Source of the DNA: Clostridia bacterium
Lineage (GTDB): Bacteria; Bacillota; Clostridia; Oscillospirales; CAG-272
DNA length: 51,409 nt
NCBI GenBank assembly: GCA_017938885.1
Contig: JAGBAS010000013.1
Span: 1-51,409 of the forward strand
Direction: 5' to 3'
Part shown: positions 1-6,825 of the stretch, in pieces
How the letters are laid out: the number at the start of each line of letters is the position of its first letter
How positions within the stretch are numbered: position 1 is the first letter of the stretch
Position numbers and translations under genes: made by a program
The notes under the pieces: generated by a model
What the model was told of the DNA's origin: nothing
Seen by the model: the letters and a program-made list of their open reading frames with translations, nothing else
The model's database searches: none

Positions 1-521
1 ATATTCAGAAGTTCCGCACCATCCTTCGCGCCATCCGAGGCGATGCCCCTGTCAAGATGGAAATCAAAAACCGCAAGGGCAACACGGTATTCTTCCGTTG
101 CCGCCCCGTGAAGTTGGAGTATTCCGAGAAGGACGACAAATTCCGGGTAGCCGTGGCGGGGAGCCGCTTCATCACCACGGTCAACCTTGGCCGTATTCTG
201 ACCTGCGCCCCCTACACGGGAGACAAAGCAGTGGGCCGCTCCATCCGTCCCAGGCAGTACGAGACCCTGACCTTACGGATCACCGACGAGCGCAACTGCC
301 TGGAGCGGTGTATGCTCCACTTCGCCCACTTTGAAAAGCAGGCCGAGCGGCTGGACCGCCGCCACTACCTCCTGCGCCTGAAATACGACCGTGACGACGA
401 GCCCGAGCTGGTCATCCGCATCCTCTCCTTCGGCCCCCGGGTGGAGGTCATCTCCCCCGACGCCTTTCGGGAGCTTTTGAGGGAGAAGCTGCGAAGGCAG
501 ATGGAATGCGGGCTACGGTGA
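1..521 (+). CDS. WYL-domain transcriptional regulator, C-terminal part (5' truncated)
   Basis: The reading frame is open from base 3 with no start in the window, so the gene begins upstream. About 172 residues remain and end at a TGA at 519-521. The visible part looks like the WYL ligand-sensing domain and C-terminal extension of DeoR-type regulators: a beta-rich core with conserved arginines (a RPRQYETLTLRI stretch) and a late segment reading VIRILSFGPRVEVISP, which resembles the usual WYL ending. Such proteins bind DNA through an N-terminal helix-turn-helix that lies outside the window and often sense nucleic acids or nucleotides. A hairpin terminator follows at 561-591. WYL proteins occur near RNA-repair and defence loci, so a regulatory link to the downstream RNA-ligase locus is possible but not shown. 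Confidence 0.6.
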   Translation, partial: IQKFRTILRAIRGDAPVKMEIKNRKGNTVFFRCRPVKLEYSEKDDKFRVAVAGSRFITTVNLGRILTCAPYTGDKAVGRSIRPRQYETLTLRITDERNCLERCMLHFAHFEKQAERLDRRHYLLRLKYDRDDEPELVIRILSFGPRVEVISPDAFRELLREKLRRQMECGLR

Positions 522-560
522 GATACGAGATACAAAGATACGAGAAAATGCGTTTGATCG

Positions 561-591
561 CCCCTTGGAGGACTCCGAGGGGTGTTTTTTT
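561..591 (+). terminator. Rho-independent terminator of the WYL gene
   Basis: An 8-bp stem (561-568 with 575-582, CCCCTTGG/CCGAGGGG) closes a 6-base loop and is followed by TGTTTTTTT. It separates the WYL gene from the RNA locus that follows. Just upstream, 523-545 holds a GATACGAGATAC-like repeat similar to the one at 28.24-28.32 kb. Confidence 0.75.
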
Positions 592-664
592 GGAAAAAAT
601 GAGAAAACGGGTGAAAAATGTCGCAAAAAAGGGAGGATTTGGGAGAGTTCGCAACTTTTTTTCC

Positions 665-693
665 GTGAATTCGCTCTTTTCGTGTGGTAGAAT
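665..693 (+). promoter_or_regulatory. Extended -10 promoter for the tRNA-like RNA
   Basis: TGGTAGAAT at 685-693 is an extended -10 element (TGnTAGAAT). The -35 region, GTGAAT at 665-670 with a 17-base spacer, is weak. The start of transcription would be about base 700. No sigma-54 type GG/GC promoter with correct spacing was found, unlike the enterobacterial rtc operons. Confidence 0.5.
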
Positions 694-699
694 AAGGGT

Positions 700-905
700 G
701 CAAGGCTCCTTCCTGCGGGTGCTTGACTGAAATGCACTGCGGTGCGCGAGGCTCTGCCAAAGCGTATGCCCGAAGGTGACTTGCAGGTGGCAATCGAATG
801 AACCGTATCGGTTCTGCTCGATGGGGTTCAACTCCCCGTTTACGCGGGTTCGACTCCCGCCGTATGCGCTCACGTGCATATCGCCAGCTGGATTGGATAT
901 TTTTT
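700..905 (+). ncRNA. tRNA-like structured RNA with two tandem T-arms, upstream of slipin-rtcB
   Basis: No plausible protein is encoded here. A 9-bp acceptor-like helix pairs 761-769 with 862-870 (two G-U pairs). Inside it are a long stem-loop (793-797 with 818-822, then 800-805 with 809-814) and a T-arm-like hairpin (823-826 with 834-837, 7-base loop TTCAACT). These are followed by a perfect T-arm (844-848 with 856-860, 7-base loop TTCGACT) next to the 3' strand of the acceptor-like helix, as in tRNA. Bases 770-792 contain a GG-bearing loop that could act as a D-arm. The ends can also pair (732-737 with 874-879). There is no CCA end. The design resembles bacterial Y RNAs (YrlA), which carry a tRNA-like module and are encoded beside RtcB genes. 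The tandem T-loops are unusual. The pairings are read directly; function and exact ends are inferred. Confidence 0.7.
878..905 (+). terminator. Weak terminator at the 3' end of the tRNA-like RNA
   Basis: ATATC at 878-882 pairs with GATAT at 896-900 and runs into TTTTTT (900-905). The stem is short and AU-rich, so it may give a discrete small RNA while still letting transcription read into the slipin gene, for which no separate promoter is evident. Confidence 0.45.
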
Positions 906-1061
906 GTCCTGTCAAGACAAGACCCGCCCCGGGGTCAAGGGGACGCCGAAAGGCACGCGTTATGGAACGCTCTGTAAACTCTGCTCTGTTCCGCAGAGAT
1001 CGCTTGAAACGGTTGAACCGTGAAGCACGCTTCAACGGGAAGCCTTTTGACGGTCAAAGCA

Positions 1062-1186
1062 ATGGGGGCTCTGCCCTGCCTGCGCACGGATACCGCGCCG
1101 ACGCGAGGGATGCCAAAGGAAACGGCCGCGCCGCAACCTTCCGCTGTCTGAACGCCCCGCTCAAGTGTACAGCCGCGAGCCCCCAT
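1062..1186 (+). ncRNA. Structured leader of the slipin gene, closed by a 10-bp helix
   Basis: Bases 1062-1071 (ATGGGGGCTC) and 1177-1186 (GAGCCCCCAT) are perfect inverted repeats 105 bases apart. Inside lies a hairpin with AAGG/CCTT (1116-1119 with 1137-1140), an internal loop and CGGC/GCCG (1123-1126 with 1130-1133). Upstream, 906-1061 holds further short hairpins (921-925 with 932-936; 984-988 with 994-998). The region between the tRNA-like RNA and the slipin start has no convincing gene. It is either a second non-coding RNA or a structured 5' leader. Confidence 0.45.
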
Positions 1187-1230
1187 GAACAGCGCAGAAC
1201 GCCAATGACCCGTAAAGGAGGATACATAGA

Positions 1231-2343
1231 ATGAGAAAGATCATCATCAACGAAAATCAAAAGGGACTGCTGTTCCGCAACGGCCGGTTCGAAGGGCTTC
1301 TGAATGCGGGCAAATACCGCGTATTCGGCGGACGGGAGATCATTCTGCAAGCCGTAGACAACCCCCTGTACTGCAACAGGTGTCCTCTGGATACCCTGCT
1401 TCAGAATGAGGAGATCCAAAAGCAGACCTCGGTCGTGGAGGTGGGGGACCAACAGTTGGCGCTCCATTTCGTAAACGGTATGTTCTCTGCGGCTCTGACC
1501 GGTGGGAAATATGCCTTCTGGAAGGGACAAAACCGCCACGAGTTCCGCACGGTGGACGTATCCACCCCCGTCGTGGACGAGTCGGTGCCCGCTTATATCT
1601 TTTCGGTTATTCCGAGCACTCTGTACACCAAGGTAGAGGTAGCCGAATACCAGAAAGCCCGCCTGTACTTCGACCGGAAGCTGGTCAGCGTCCTGGATGC
1701 CGGCACCTACTACTTCTGGAAGACCCCTGTCAAGGTCACGGCCGAGGTCGTGGATATTCGCCTGACGCAAATGAATATCACGGGTCAAGAAATGCTCACC
1801 GCCGACAAGGTCTCCCTGCGGGTGAATTTCGTGCTGAACTACCGAATCACCGATTTCATCCGCATCCAATCCGAGGTGAATGATTTTGCCGAGCAGATCC
1901 ACGTGGCGGCACAGCTGGCCCTGCGCGAATACGTGGGAAAATACAAGCTGGACGAGATTCTGGAGAACAAGGATCAGATGTCCCGCTTCGTCTTTGAGAA
2001 GCTGAAGGCCAAGGAGGGAGGGCTTTTCGTGGAGATCACCGACGCGGGGGTCAAGGATATCATCCTGCCCGGCGAGATCCGGGAGATCATGAACACGGTA
2101 CTGGTGGCGGAAAAGCGCGCCCAGGCCAACGTCATCACCCGCCGCGAGGAGGTTGCCTCCACCCGCTCCCTGCTCAACACCGCGAAGCTGATGGAGGAGA
2201 ATCCCACCCTCTGCCGTCTGAAGGAGATGGAATTCGTGGAGAAAGTTTGCGAGAACGTGGGCACCATTACCCTGAACGGAAACGGCGACCTGCTCTCCCA
2301 GCTAGCCTCCATGCTCCACGCCGAAGCCGGTCAACACGCGTAA
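1231..2343 (+). CDS. Slipin / SPFH (band 7) family protein of the RtcB neighbourhood
   Basis: A 370-residue protein with an ideal AAAGGAGG site 9 bases before the ATG. Residues about 1-150 hold two short beta-rich repeats (the N-terminal region starts IIINENQKGLLF and a similar GDQQLALHFVNG unit follows). An SPFH/band 7 domain covers roughly 160-315, and a C-terminal helical segment with alanine- and glutamate-rich turns is typical of slipins. No membrane-spanning N-terminal hairpin is apparent, so it may be soluble or peripheral. Band 7 proteins oligomerise into scaffolds. Slipins of this long type are recurrent neighbours of RtcB in bacterial RNA-repair operons (established comparative genomics, as I recall it). 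Here it follows a tRNA-like RNA and precedes rtcB on the same strand, which supports a role in RNA damage response; the biochemical role is unknown. Confidence 0.85.
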   Translation: MRKIIINENQKGLLFRNGRFEGLLNAGKYRVFGGREIILQAVDNPLYCNRCPLDTLLQNEEIQKQTSVVEVGDQQLALHFVNGMFSAALTGGKYAFWKGQNRHEFRTVDVSTPVVDESVPAYIFSVIPSTLYTKVEVAEYQKARLYFDRKLVSVLDAGTYYFWKTPVKVTAEVVDIRLTQMNITGQEMLTADKVSLRVNFVLNYRITDFIRIQSEVNDFAEQIHVAAQLALREYVGKYKLDEILENKDQMSRFVFEKLKAKEGGLFVEITDAGVKDIILPGEIREIMNTVLVAEKRAQANVITRREEVASTRSLLNTAKLMEENPTLCRLKEMEFVEKVCENVGTITLNGNGDLLSQLASMLHAEAGQHA

Positions 2344-2440
2344 GGGGGAAGTGGCATCCCCCTCACCGAAACAGGCGATGGCAAAATGTTCAAATTGTAG
2401 TTTATCGGTGGGTTCTCTCGTTCTCGAGCGAAGCGAGATG

Positions 2441-2641
2441 CCTTCCCCAGCGGGGAAGGTGGCACCCGCTTTAGCGGGTGACGGATGAGGAGAGCGGGTT
2501 TCAGATTACCTTCATGGTGTCAGCTTTTACCTTGTCTATCAATGAGAATTCCCAACCGGAAGGCTTCTGTGTGCGGCTCTCCTCATCCACCGCTTCGCGG
2601 TCCCCCGCATCCGCTTGCGGATGGCACCGCATGGGGAAGGC
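2441..2641. repeat. Paired palindromic repeat element (inverted arms) between slipin and rtcB
   Basis: Two related units lie in opposite orientation. Unit A (2441-2495) begins CCTTCCCC and ends GGATGAGGAGAGC. Unit B (2576-2640) begins with the exact 13-base inverse, GCTCTCCTCATCC, and ends GGGGAAGG. Each arm contains its own hairpins (for example CACCCGCTTTAGCGGGTG at 2463-2480). About 80 bases lie between the arms. No coding content is convincing. It looks like a non-autonomous palindromic repeat or REP-type pair; similar motifs appear at 31.0 kb. Confidence 0.65.
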
Positions 2642-2726
2642 TAAAGGACGCGGCCGACTCCCCTACAAACCCAAATTTAACAAGTATACAATCACATCAT
2701 ACTCCATAACGAAAGGAGCTCCTACC

Positions 2727-3935
2727 ATGACCGAGATCATCGGCACCTACAATACCGCCAAGTGCTTCGCCACCACCATCGACGACGGAGCCCGCGAGCA
2801 GCTTCAGCTGGTTTGCGACACCGAGGCCTACGCGGGCAGCCGCATCCGGGTTATGCCCGACGTCCATGCGGGCAAGGGCTGTACCATCGGTACCACCATG
2901 ACCGTCACCGATCAGGTCTCCCCCTCCATGGTGGGGGTGGATATCGGCTGCGGAATGTACACCGTCCGCCTGGGGAAGGTGGATATCGACCTGCCCGCCT
3001 TTGACGCCGCTGCCCATACCATCCCCTGCGGGCGTAAGGTCTGGGAGGGACGCAACGAGCGATTCGATCTCACCCGTCTGCGCTGTTACCGCCACTTGAA
3101 AGACTCCAAGCGGCTGGAGCGGAGCCTGGGCACCCTGGGCGGCGGCAACCACTTCATGGAGATCGATGAGGCCGAGGACGGCGAAAAGTATCTGGTCATC
3201 CACTCGGGGAGCCGCAACCTGGGCACCCAAGTGGCGGAGTTCTACCAACAGCTCGCCGTAGACCTCAACATGGGTAAGGAGGAATACTTCCGCCGTCGGG
3301 ACGAGATCATCCGTACCTATAAGGAAGAAGGCCGCCGTTCCGAGATCCAGACGGTCTTGAAAGCCATGGCCAAGGAGTGGGAAGCCGCCCAGCCCACTCT
3401 GCCCCGGGATCTCTGCTACCTCTGGGGTGATTTCATGGCCGATTACCTCCACGACCTGGACATTTGCCAGCAGTTCGCTACCCGTAACCGTGAAAAAATG
3501 GCCGAGCTGCTGCTGGACAAAACGGGTCTGTGCGGGCTGGATGCCTTCCAGACCGTCCACAACTATATCGACGTGAAGGAAATGATCCTGCGTAAGGGTG
3601 CGGTCTCGGCCAAGGCAGGGGAGATATTGCTCATCCCCATCAATATGCGGGACGGCTCCCTGATCTGCCGCGGGAAGGGCAACCCCGACTGGAACTGCTC
3701 GGCTCCCCACGGCGCCGGGCGGCTCATGTCCCGCTCGGCGGCCTTCGAGCAGCTGACCATGGCCGAATACAAAGCCCAGATGGCAGGCATCTATACCACC
3801 TGCATCGTTCCCGATACCCTGGACGAATCCCCCATGGCCTACAAGAGCCTGGACGAGATCGTAGCGAATATCGGAGACACGGCGGAGATTCTTCGTCGGA
3901 TCAAGCCCATCTATAATTTCAAGGCGGCGGAATAA
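2727..3935 (+). CDS. rtcB: RNA-splicing ligase RtcB (3'-phosphate/5'-OH RNA ligase)
   Basis: A 402-residue protein, matching the family length. RtcB joins RNA 2',3'-cyclic phosphate or 3'-phosphate ends to 5'-OH ends using GTP and Mn2+, through a guanylylated histidine. Metal-site and active-site motifs are all present: VGVDIGCGM with Cys75, GGGNHF with His142, HSGSR with His159, and SAPHGAGR with His328, the expected guanylylated residue. The start was set at 2727 because of a GAAAGGAG site just upstream; the frame is open further 5' but that part reads through the palindromic repeat. Its partner is the upstream slipin. No archease, RtcA, PrfH or Rsr gene is visible within the window. Likely substrates are broken tRNAs or rRNAs after nuclease damage (inference). 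Confidence 0.96.
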   Translation: MTEIIGTYNTAKCFATTIDDGAREQLQLVCDTEAYAGSRIRVMPDVHAGKGCTIGTTMTVTDQVSPSMVGVDIGCGMYTVRLGKVDIDLPAFDAAAHTIPCGRKVWEGRNERFDLTRLRCYRHLKDSKRLERSLGTLGGGNHFMEIDEAEDGEKYLVIHSGSRNLGTQVAEFYQQLAVDLNMGKEEYFRRRDEIIRTYKEEGRRSEIQTVLKAMAKEWEAAQPTLPRDLCYLWGDFMADYLHDLDICQQFATRNREKMAELLLDKTGLCGLDAFQTVHNYIDVKEMILRKGAVSAKAGEILLIPINMRDGSLICRGKGNPDWNCSAPHGAGRLMSRSAAFEQLTMAEYKAQMAGIYTTCIVPDTLDESPMAYKSLDEIVANIGDTAEILRRIKPIYNFKAAE

Positions 3936-3969
3936 GCGTTGGCCGCCTCATGAACGAGAATGACCCCGC

Positions 3970-4020
3970 GGGGGCCTCCGTATATTCTGCCCTCTCACGC
4001 AGAATCATAGGAGGTCCCCC
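3970..4020 (+). terminator. Strong stem-loop at the end of rtcB
   Basis: GGGGGCCTCC (3970-3979) pairs with GGAGG-T-CCCCC (4010-4020) and an inner ATTCTG/CAGAAT stem (3984-3989 with 4000-4005) extends it. The stem is followed by TTGCATTTT rather than a clean U run, so it may act as a terminator or only as a 3'-end stabiliser. Its end abuts the next -35 box. Confidence 0.6.
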
Positions 4021-4049
4021 TTGCATTTTCGGAACAAATGTGCTATAAT
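4021..4049 (+). promoter_or_regulatory. Sigma-A promoter of the sugar kinase operon
   Basis: TTGCAT (4021-4026), a 17-base spacer and TATAAT (4044-4049), with an upstream TG that gives an extended -10. Transcription should start near 4056, leaving a leader of about 47 bases. Confidence 0.85.
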
Positions 4050-4102
4050 ACCCATAGAATCACCGAAATATGCGCCCTTGCGCATGGAAAGAGGGAATCC
4101 GT

Positions 4103-5278
4103 ATGAGAGCCGCCGACGTATTCGAGCAAATTTACCGTTTCTCCCCCGCCCACACCGCCTTCACCCCCTACCGCATCTGCCCCATCGGTGCCCACAGTGA
4201 CCATCAGCTGGGCAAGATCACGGGCTTTGCCATCGATAAGGGTATTCGCCTGGCATACGATCTCAAAGAAAACGGTGTCATTGAAATGCACTCGATCCAA
4301 TTCGATCGGCGGGCACAATGGCACGTGGAGGCCACACCCGCCGTGAAGCAAAACGACTGGGCTGACCATCTGCGGGGAGCTACCATTTCGCTCCGCAAGC
4401 GTCACCCCCTGCACAAGGGTCTTTGCGGTGTCATCGACGGCGAGCTCCCCATTGGCGGGCTGTCCTCCTCGGCGGCGGTCATCATCACCTTTCTGAATGC
4501 CCTCTGCGCCATAAACGACATTACCCTGTCCCCCGATGAGCTCATCACCATCGCCAAGGAGGCCGAGAACAAGTACGTCGGCGTGGCCTGCGGTAAGCTG
4601 GATCAGTCCTGCGAGGTCTACTGCCGCCGGGAACATCTGCTCTACATGGATCTGCGGGACGACAGCTACGAGCTGATTCCCCCAAGCACCGCCATGAAGC
4701 CCTATAAGATCGCCATCTTCTTCAGCGGTCTGGAGCGCAGTCTGGCAGGCTCCGCCTTCAATATGCGGGTGGACGAGTGCCGCAGTGCCGCCTATGCCCT
4801 CAAGGCCTATGCAGGCATGGAGTATGGCAAATTTGAAGAGACCAACCTCCGCGACGTCCCTCATGAGGTCTACTTGCAGTACAAGGACCGCCTCCCCGAC
4901 AACTGGCGCAAGCGGGCCGAGCATTGGTACACCGAGTTCGACCGCGTGCAAAAGGGAGCCGAGGCCTGGAGGCGAGGGGATATCGAAGCCTTTGGTCGGC
5001 TTTCCTTTGAAAGCGGCCGCTCCTCCATCTACAACTGGGAAACCGGCTCTCCCGAACTCAAGGCCCTGTACGAGATCATGACCGAGACCGACGGCATCTA
5101 CGGCGGCCGCTTCTCAGGGGCGGGCTTCAAGGGCTGTTGCATGGCCCTCATTGATCCCGCCTACGAAGAGAGCATCTGCGAGAAGGTCACGAGGGCTTAC
5201 CTGAAGGCCTTCCCCACTCTGGAGGGTAAATATTCGGTACATATCTGCGACACCGCCGACGGCGTGCTGTCCCGATAA
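4103..5278 (+). CDS. GHMP-family sugar kinase (galactokinase-like)
   Basis: A 391-residue protein with the three GHMP kinase motifs: substrate loop RICPIGAHSDHQLG near the N-terminus, ATP-binding PIGGLSSSAA around residue 115-125, and the C-terminal GRFSGAGFKGCC loop. These enzymes phosphorylate a sugar (C1-OH in galactokinases) with ATP in the cytoplasm. The first motif differs from the classical galactokinase signature GRxNLIGEHTDY (CPIG-AHSDH instead), so the substrate may be a different sugar such as a uronic acid or another C1-kinase substrate. The ATG at 4103 is preferred over one at 4070 because GAGGG precedes it by 8 bases. The next gene, a nucleotidyltransferase 13 bases downstream, suggests that the sugar-1-phosphate made here is converted to an NDP-sugar. 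Confidence 0.85.
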   Translation: MRAADVFEQIYRFSPAHTAFTPYRICPIGAHSDHQLGKITGFAIDKGIRLAYDLKENGVIEMHSIQFDRRAQWHVEATPAVKQNDWADHLRGATISLRKRHPLHKGLCGVIDGELPIGGLSSSAAVIITFLNALCAINDITLSPDELITIAKEAENKYVGVACGKLDQSCEVYCRREHLLYMDLRDDSYELIPPSTAMKPYKIAIFFSGLERSLAGSAFNMRVDECRSAAYALKAYAGMEYGKFEETNLRDVPHEVYLQYKDRLPDNWRKRAEHWYTEFDRVQKGAEAWRRGDIEAFGRLSFESGRSSIYNWETGSPELKALYEIMTETDGIYGGRFSGAGFKGCCMALIDPAYEESICEKVTRAYLKAFPTLEGKYSVHICDTADGVLSR

Positions 5279-5291
5279 GGAGGTCTCATCC

Positions 5292-6029
5292 ATGAAATGT
5301 CTGATCCTGGCGGCGGGATACGCCACGCGGCTCTATCCTCTGACCGAAAATTTTCCCAAGCCCCTGCTGACCGTGGGGGACAAGACCATCCTGGACTGGC
5401 TGGTGGACGATCTGGACACCGCAGGGGCGGTGGACGAGTACGTAGTCATCTCCAACCACAAGTACGCCCATCATTTTGACGCCTGGGCCAAGACCAAGCC
5501 CCAGCAGATCACGGTGGTGGACGATGGCACCGACACCAACGAGACCCGTTTGGGGGCGGTAAAGGATATCCAATACGCCATCGAGACCCTCTCACTGGAC
5601 GACGATATGCTGGTCATCGCAGGGGACAATCTGCTGGATTTCAGCCTCACCCGCTTCATGACCTACGCAAAGGAGAAGAACGCTTCCTGCATCATGCGCT
5701 ACTATGAGCCAAACGACCAAAAGCTCCTGAAATGCGGCGTGGTGACGGTGGACGAGTCCGACCGCATCCTGAACATGACCGAGAAATCCCCCACCCCCGC
5801 CACCCATGGGTGCTGTCCTCCCTTCTACTATTACACGAAGGCCGATGCCCGTCTGGTACAAAAGGGCATTGAAGCAGGCTGCGGCACCGACGCGCCCGGG
5901 AGCTACATCGCCTGGCTCTGCAACCGCACCGAGGTCTACGCCATGGAAATGCCCGGAAAGCGGTACGACATCGGAAACCCGGAGAGCTACGAGCGGGTCA
6001 AGGCGGAATATCGGGGCATACGGAGCTGA
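5292..6029 (+). CDS. Sugar-phosphate nucleotidyltransferase
   Basis: A 245-residue protein with the NTP_transferase fold. The N-terminal signature LAAGYATRLYPLTENFPKPLL contains the nucleotide-binding and catalytic Arg/Lys, and VIAGDNLLDFSL supplies the metal-binding Asp. It transfers a nucleotidyl group from an NTP to a sugar-1-phosphate, releasing pyrophosphate. It is shorter than RmlA/GlmU type enzymes and ends just after the core (KRYDIGNPESY motif, common to the family). AAGGAGG lies 6 bases before the ATG and only 13 bases separate it from the sugar kinase, so the two probably form a kinase-pyrophosphorylase salvage pair. Base and sugar specificity cannot be read from sequence alone. 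Confidence 0.88.
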   Translation: MKCLILAAGYATRLYPLTENFPKPLLTVGDKTILDWLVDDLDTAGAVDEYVVISNHKYAHHFDAWAKTKPQQITVVDDGTDTNETRLGAVKDIQYAIETLSLDDDMLVIAGDNLLDFSLTRFMTYAKEKNASCIMRYYEPNDQKLLKCGVVTVDESDRILNMTEKSPTPATHGCCPPFYYYTKADARLVQKGIEAGCGTDAPGSYIAWLCNRTEVYAMEMPGKRYDIGNPESYERVKAEYRGIRS

Positions 6030-6071
6030 CGGCTCCCCATCCTCCAAGCCTCTGCCATGCCCGAGCGTAGA

Positions 6072-6108
6072 AAAAGCCTTCGCGCAGAGCTCCTGTACGA
6101 AGGCTTTT
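6072..6108. terminator. Bidirectional terminator between convergent genes
   Basis: An 11-bp perfect stem, AAAAGCCTTCG (6072-6082) with CGAAGGCTTTT (6098-6108). The A and T tracts at its ends allow it to work for the nucleotidyltransferase on the plus strand and for the GNAT gene on the minus strand. Confidence 0.85.
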
Positions 6109-6131
6109 CGGATTCTCTGATCCGAATCGGA

Positions 6132-6713
6132 TTATGATAGGCTGTGGGTGAATTCATGCCGCAGGATCGCACAGGTGCCAATGGTGCGGTAGCGTCCCTT
6201 GATCCGCATGGACTCCCGCGCAAAGCCCTCAAAGCTCATGCCCACCCGCTCCATGAGACGGCGGGAGGCCTGATTCCCCTCTATGAAATGAGCCTCGATG
6301 CGATGCAGGCTCAGCTCCTCAAAGCCAAAGGCAAGCACGCAGCGAACCGCCTCGGTAGCCAGTCCCTTCCCCTGATAGGGAGGGCTCAGAACGTACCCGA
6401 TCTCGGCGGAATCGGACGGACAGTTAAAGGACGTAAAGCCACAGGTACCGATCATGCGGCCGTCCTCCTTGCATACCAGAGACCAGTCGTAGAAATCCCC
6501 CGTTCGGTACCGCTGGCCGACGTAGGTCAGATACTCACGGGTCTCCTCAAGACTGCTGTGGGGATTCCAGGTCAGATATTCGGTGACCGAAGGACGGCGG
6601 GCATAATCATACATATCCGCCGCATCCGACACCCGCATGCCCCGTAGGATCAGGCGGTCGGTCTCCAGGGTGGGAATATGGGAAAACAGGGTATACAGCA
6701 GATCCTTTTTCAC
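6132..6713 (-). CDS. GNAT-family N-acetyltransferase (RimJ/RimL type)
   Basis: A 193-residue protein. The N-terminal LETDRLILRGMRVSDAADMYDYA segment and the acetyl-CoA loop PPYQGKGLATEAV (QxxGxG/A motif) identify the RimJ/RimL branch, which acetylates amino termini or small amines. The motif RIEAHFIEGNQASRRLMERVGM is also typical. The start is a GTG with GAGAGGTG upstream. It is a single gene with its own promoter at 6743-6771 and a shared terminator. The substrate is not predictable. Confidence 0.88.
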   Translation of the reverse strand: MKKDLLYTLFSHIPTLETDRLILRGMRVSDAADMYDYARRPSVTEYLTWNPHSSLEETREYLTYVGQRYRTGDFYDWSLVCKEDGRMIGTCGFTSFNCPSDSAEIGYVLSPPYQGKGLATEAVRCVLAFGFEELSLHRIEAHFIEGNQASRRLMERVGMSFEGFARESMRIKGRYRTIGTCAILRHEFTHSLS

Positions 6714-6742
6714 GGCGGCGCACCTCTCTTTGATATGCTCCC

Positions 6743-6771
6743 ATTATACTACGTTCCGCCGCATTTGGCAA
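6743..6771 (-). promoter_or_regulatory. Promoter of the GNAT gene
   Basis: On the minus strand: TTGCCA (6771-6766), 17-base spacer, TATAAT (6748-6743). Transcript start about 6736. Confidence 0.8.
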
Positions 6772-6825
6772 GTATCATAAGAAAAATTTCCCGAGAAATC
6801 GAATTTTTTCCAAAGGAGGGTGGAC

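Noticed and set aside
660..705. Sigma-54 promoter as in RtcR-controlled operons
   Set aside because: The GG and GC elements are 12 bases apart instead of 10, and no activator gene is seen.
822..838. Anticodon arm of a tRNA-Leu with anticodon CAA
   Set aside because: The loop TTCAACT has U33 and CAA, but position 37 is C and it is not inside a tRNA cloverleaf. The T-loop match (TTCAANT) is better.
761..905. tmRNA or selenocysteine tRNA
   Set aside because: The acceptor-like helix and T-arm fit, but there is no encoded tag peptide, no anticodon arm with a clean 7-base loop in the right place, and no CCA end.
2478..2726. N-terminal extension of RtcB
   Set aside because: The open frame passes through a palindromic repeat and has no ribosome site. 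The ATG at 2727 with GAAAGGAG gives the normal family length.
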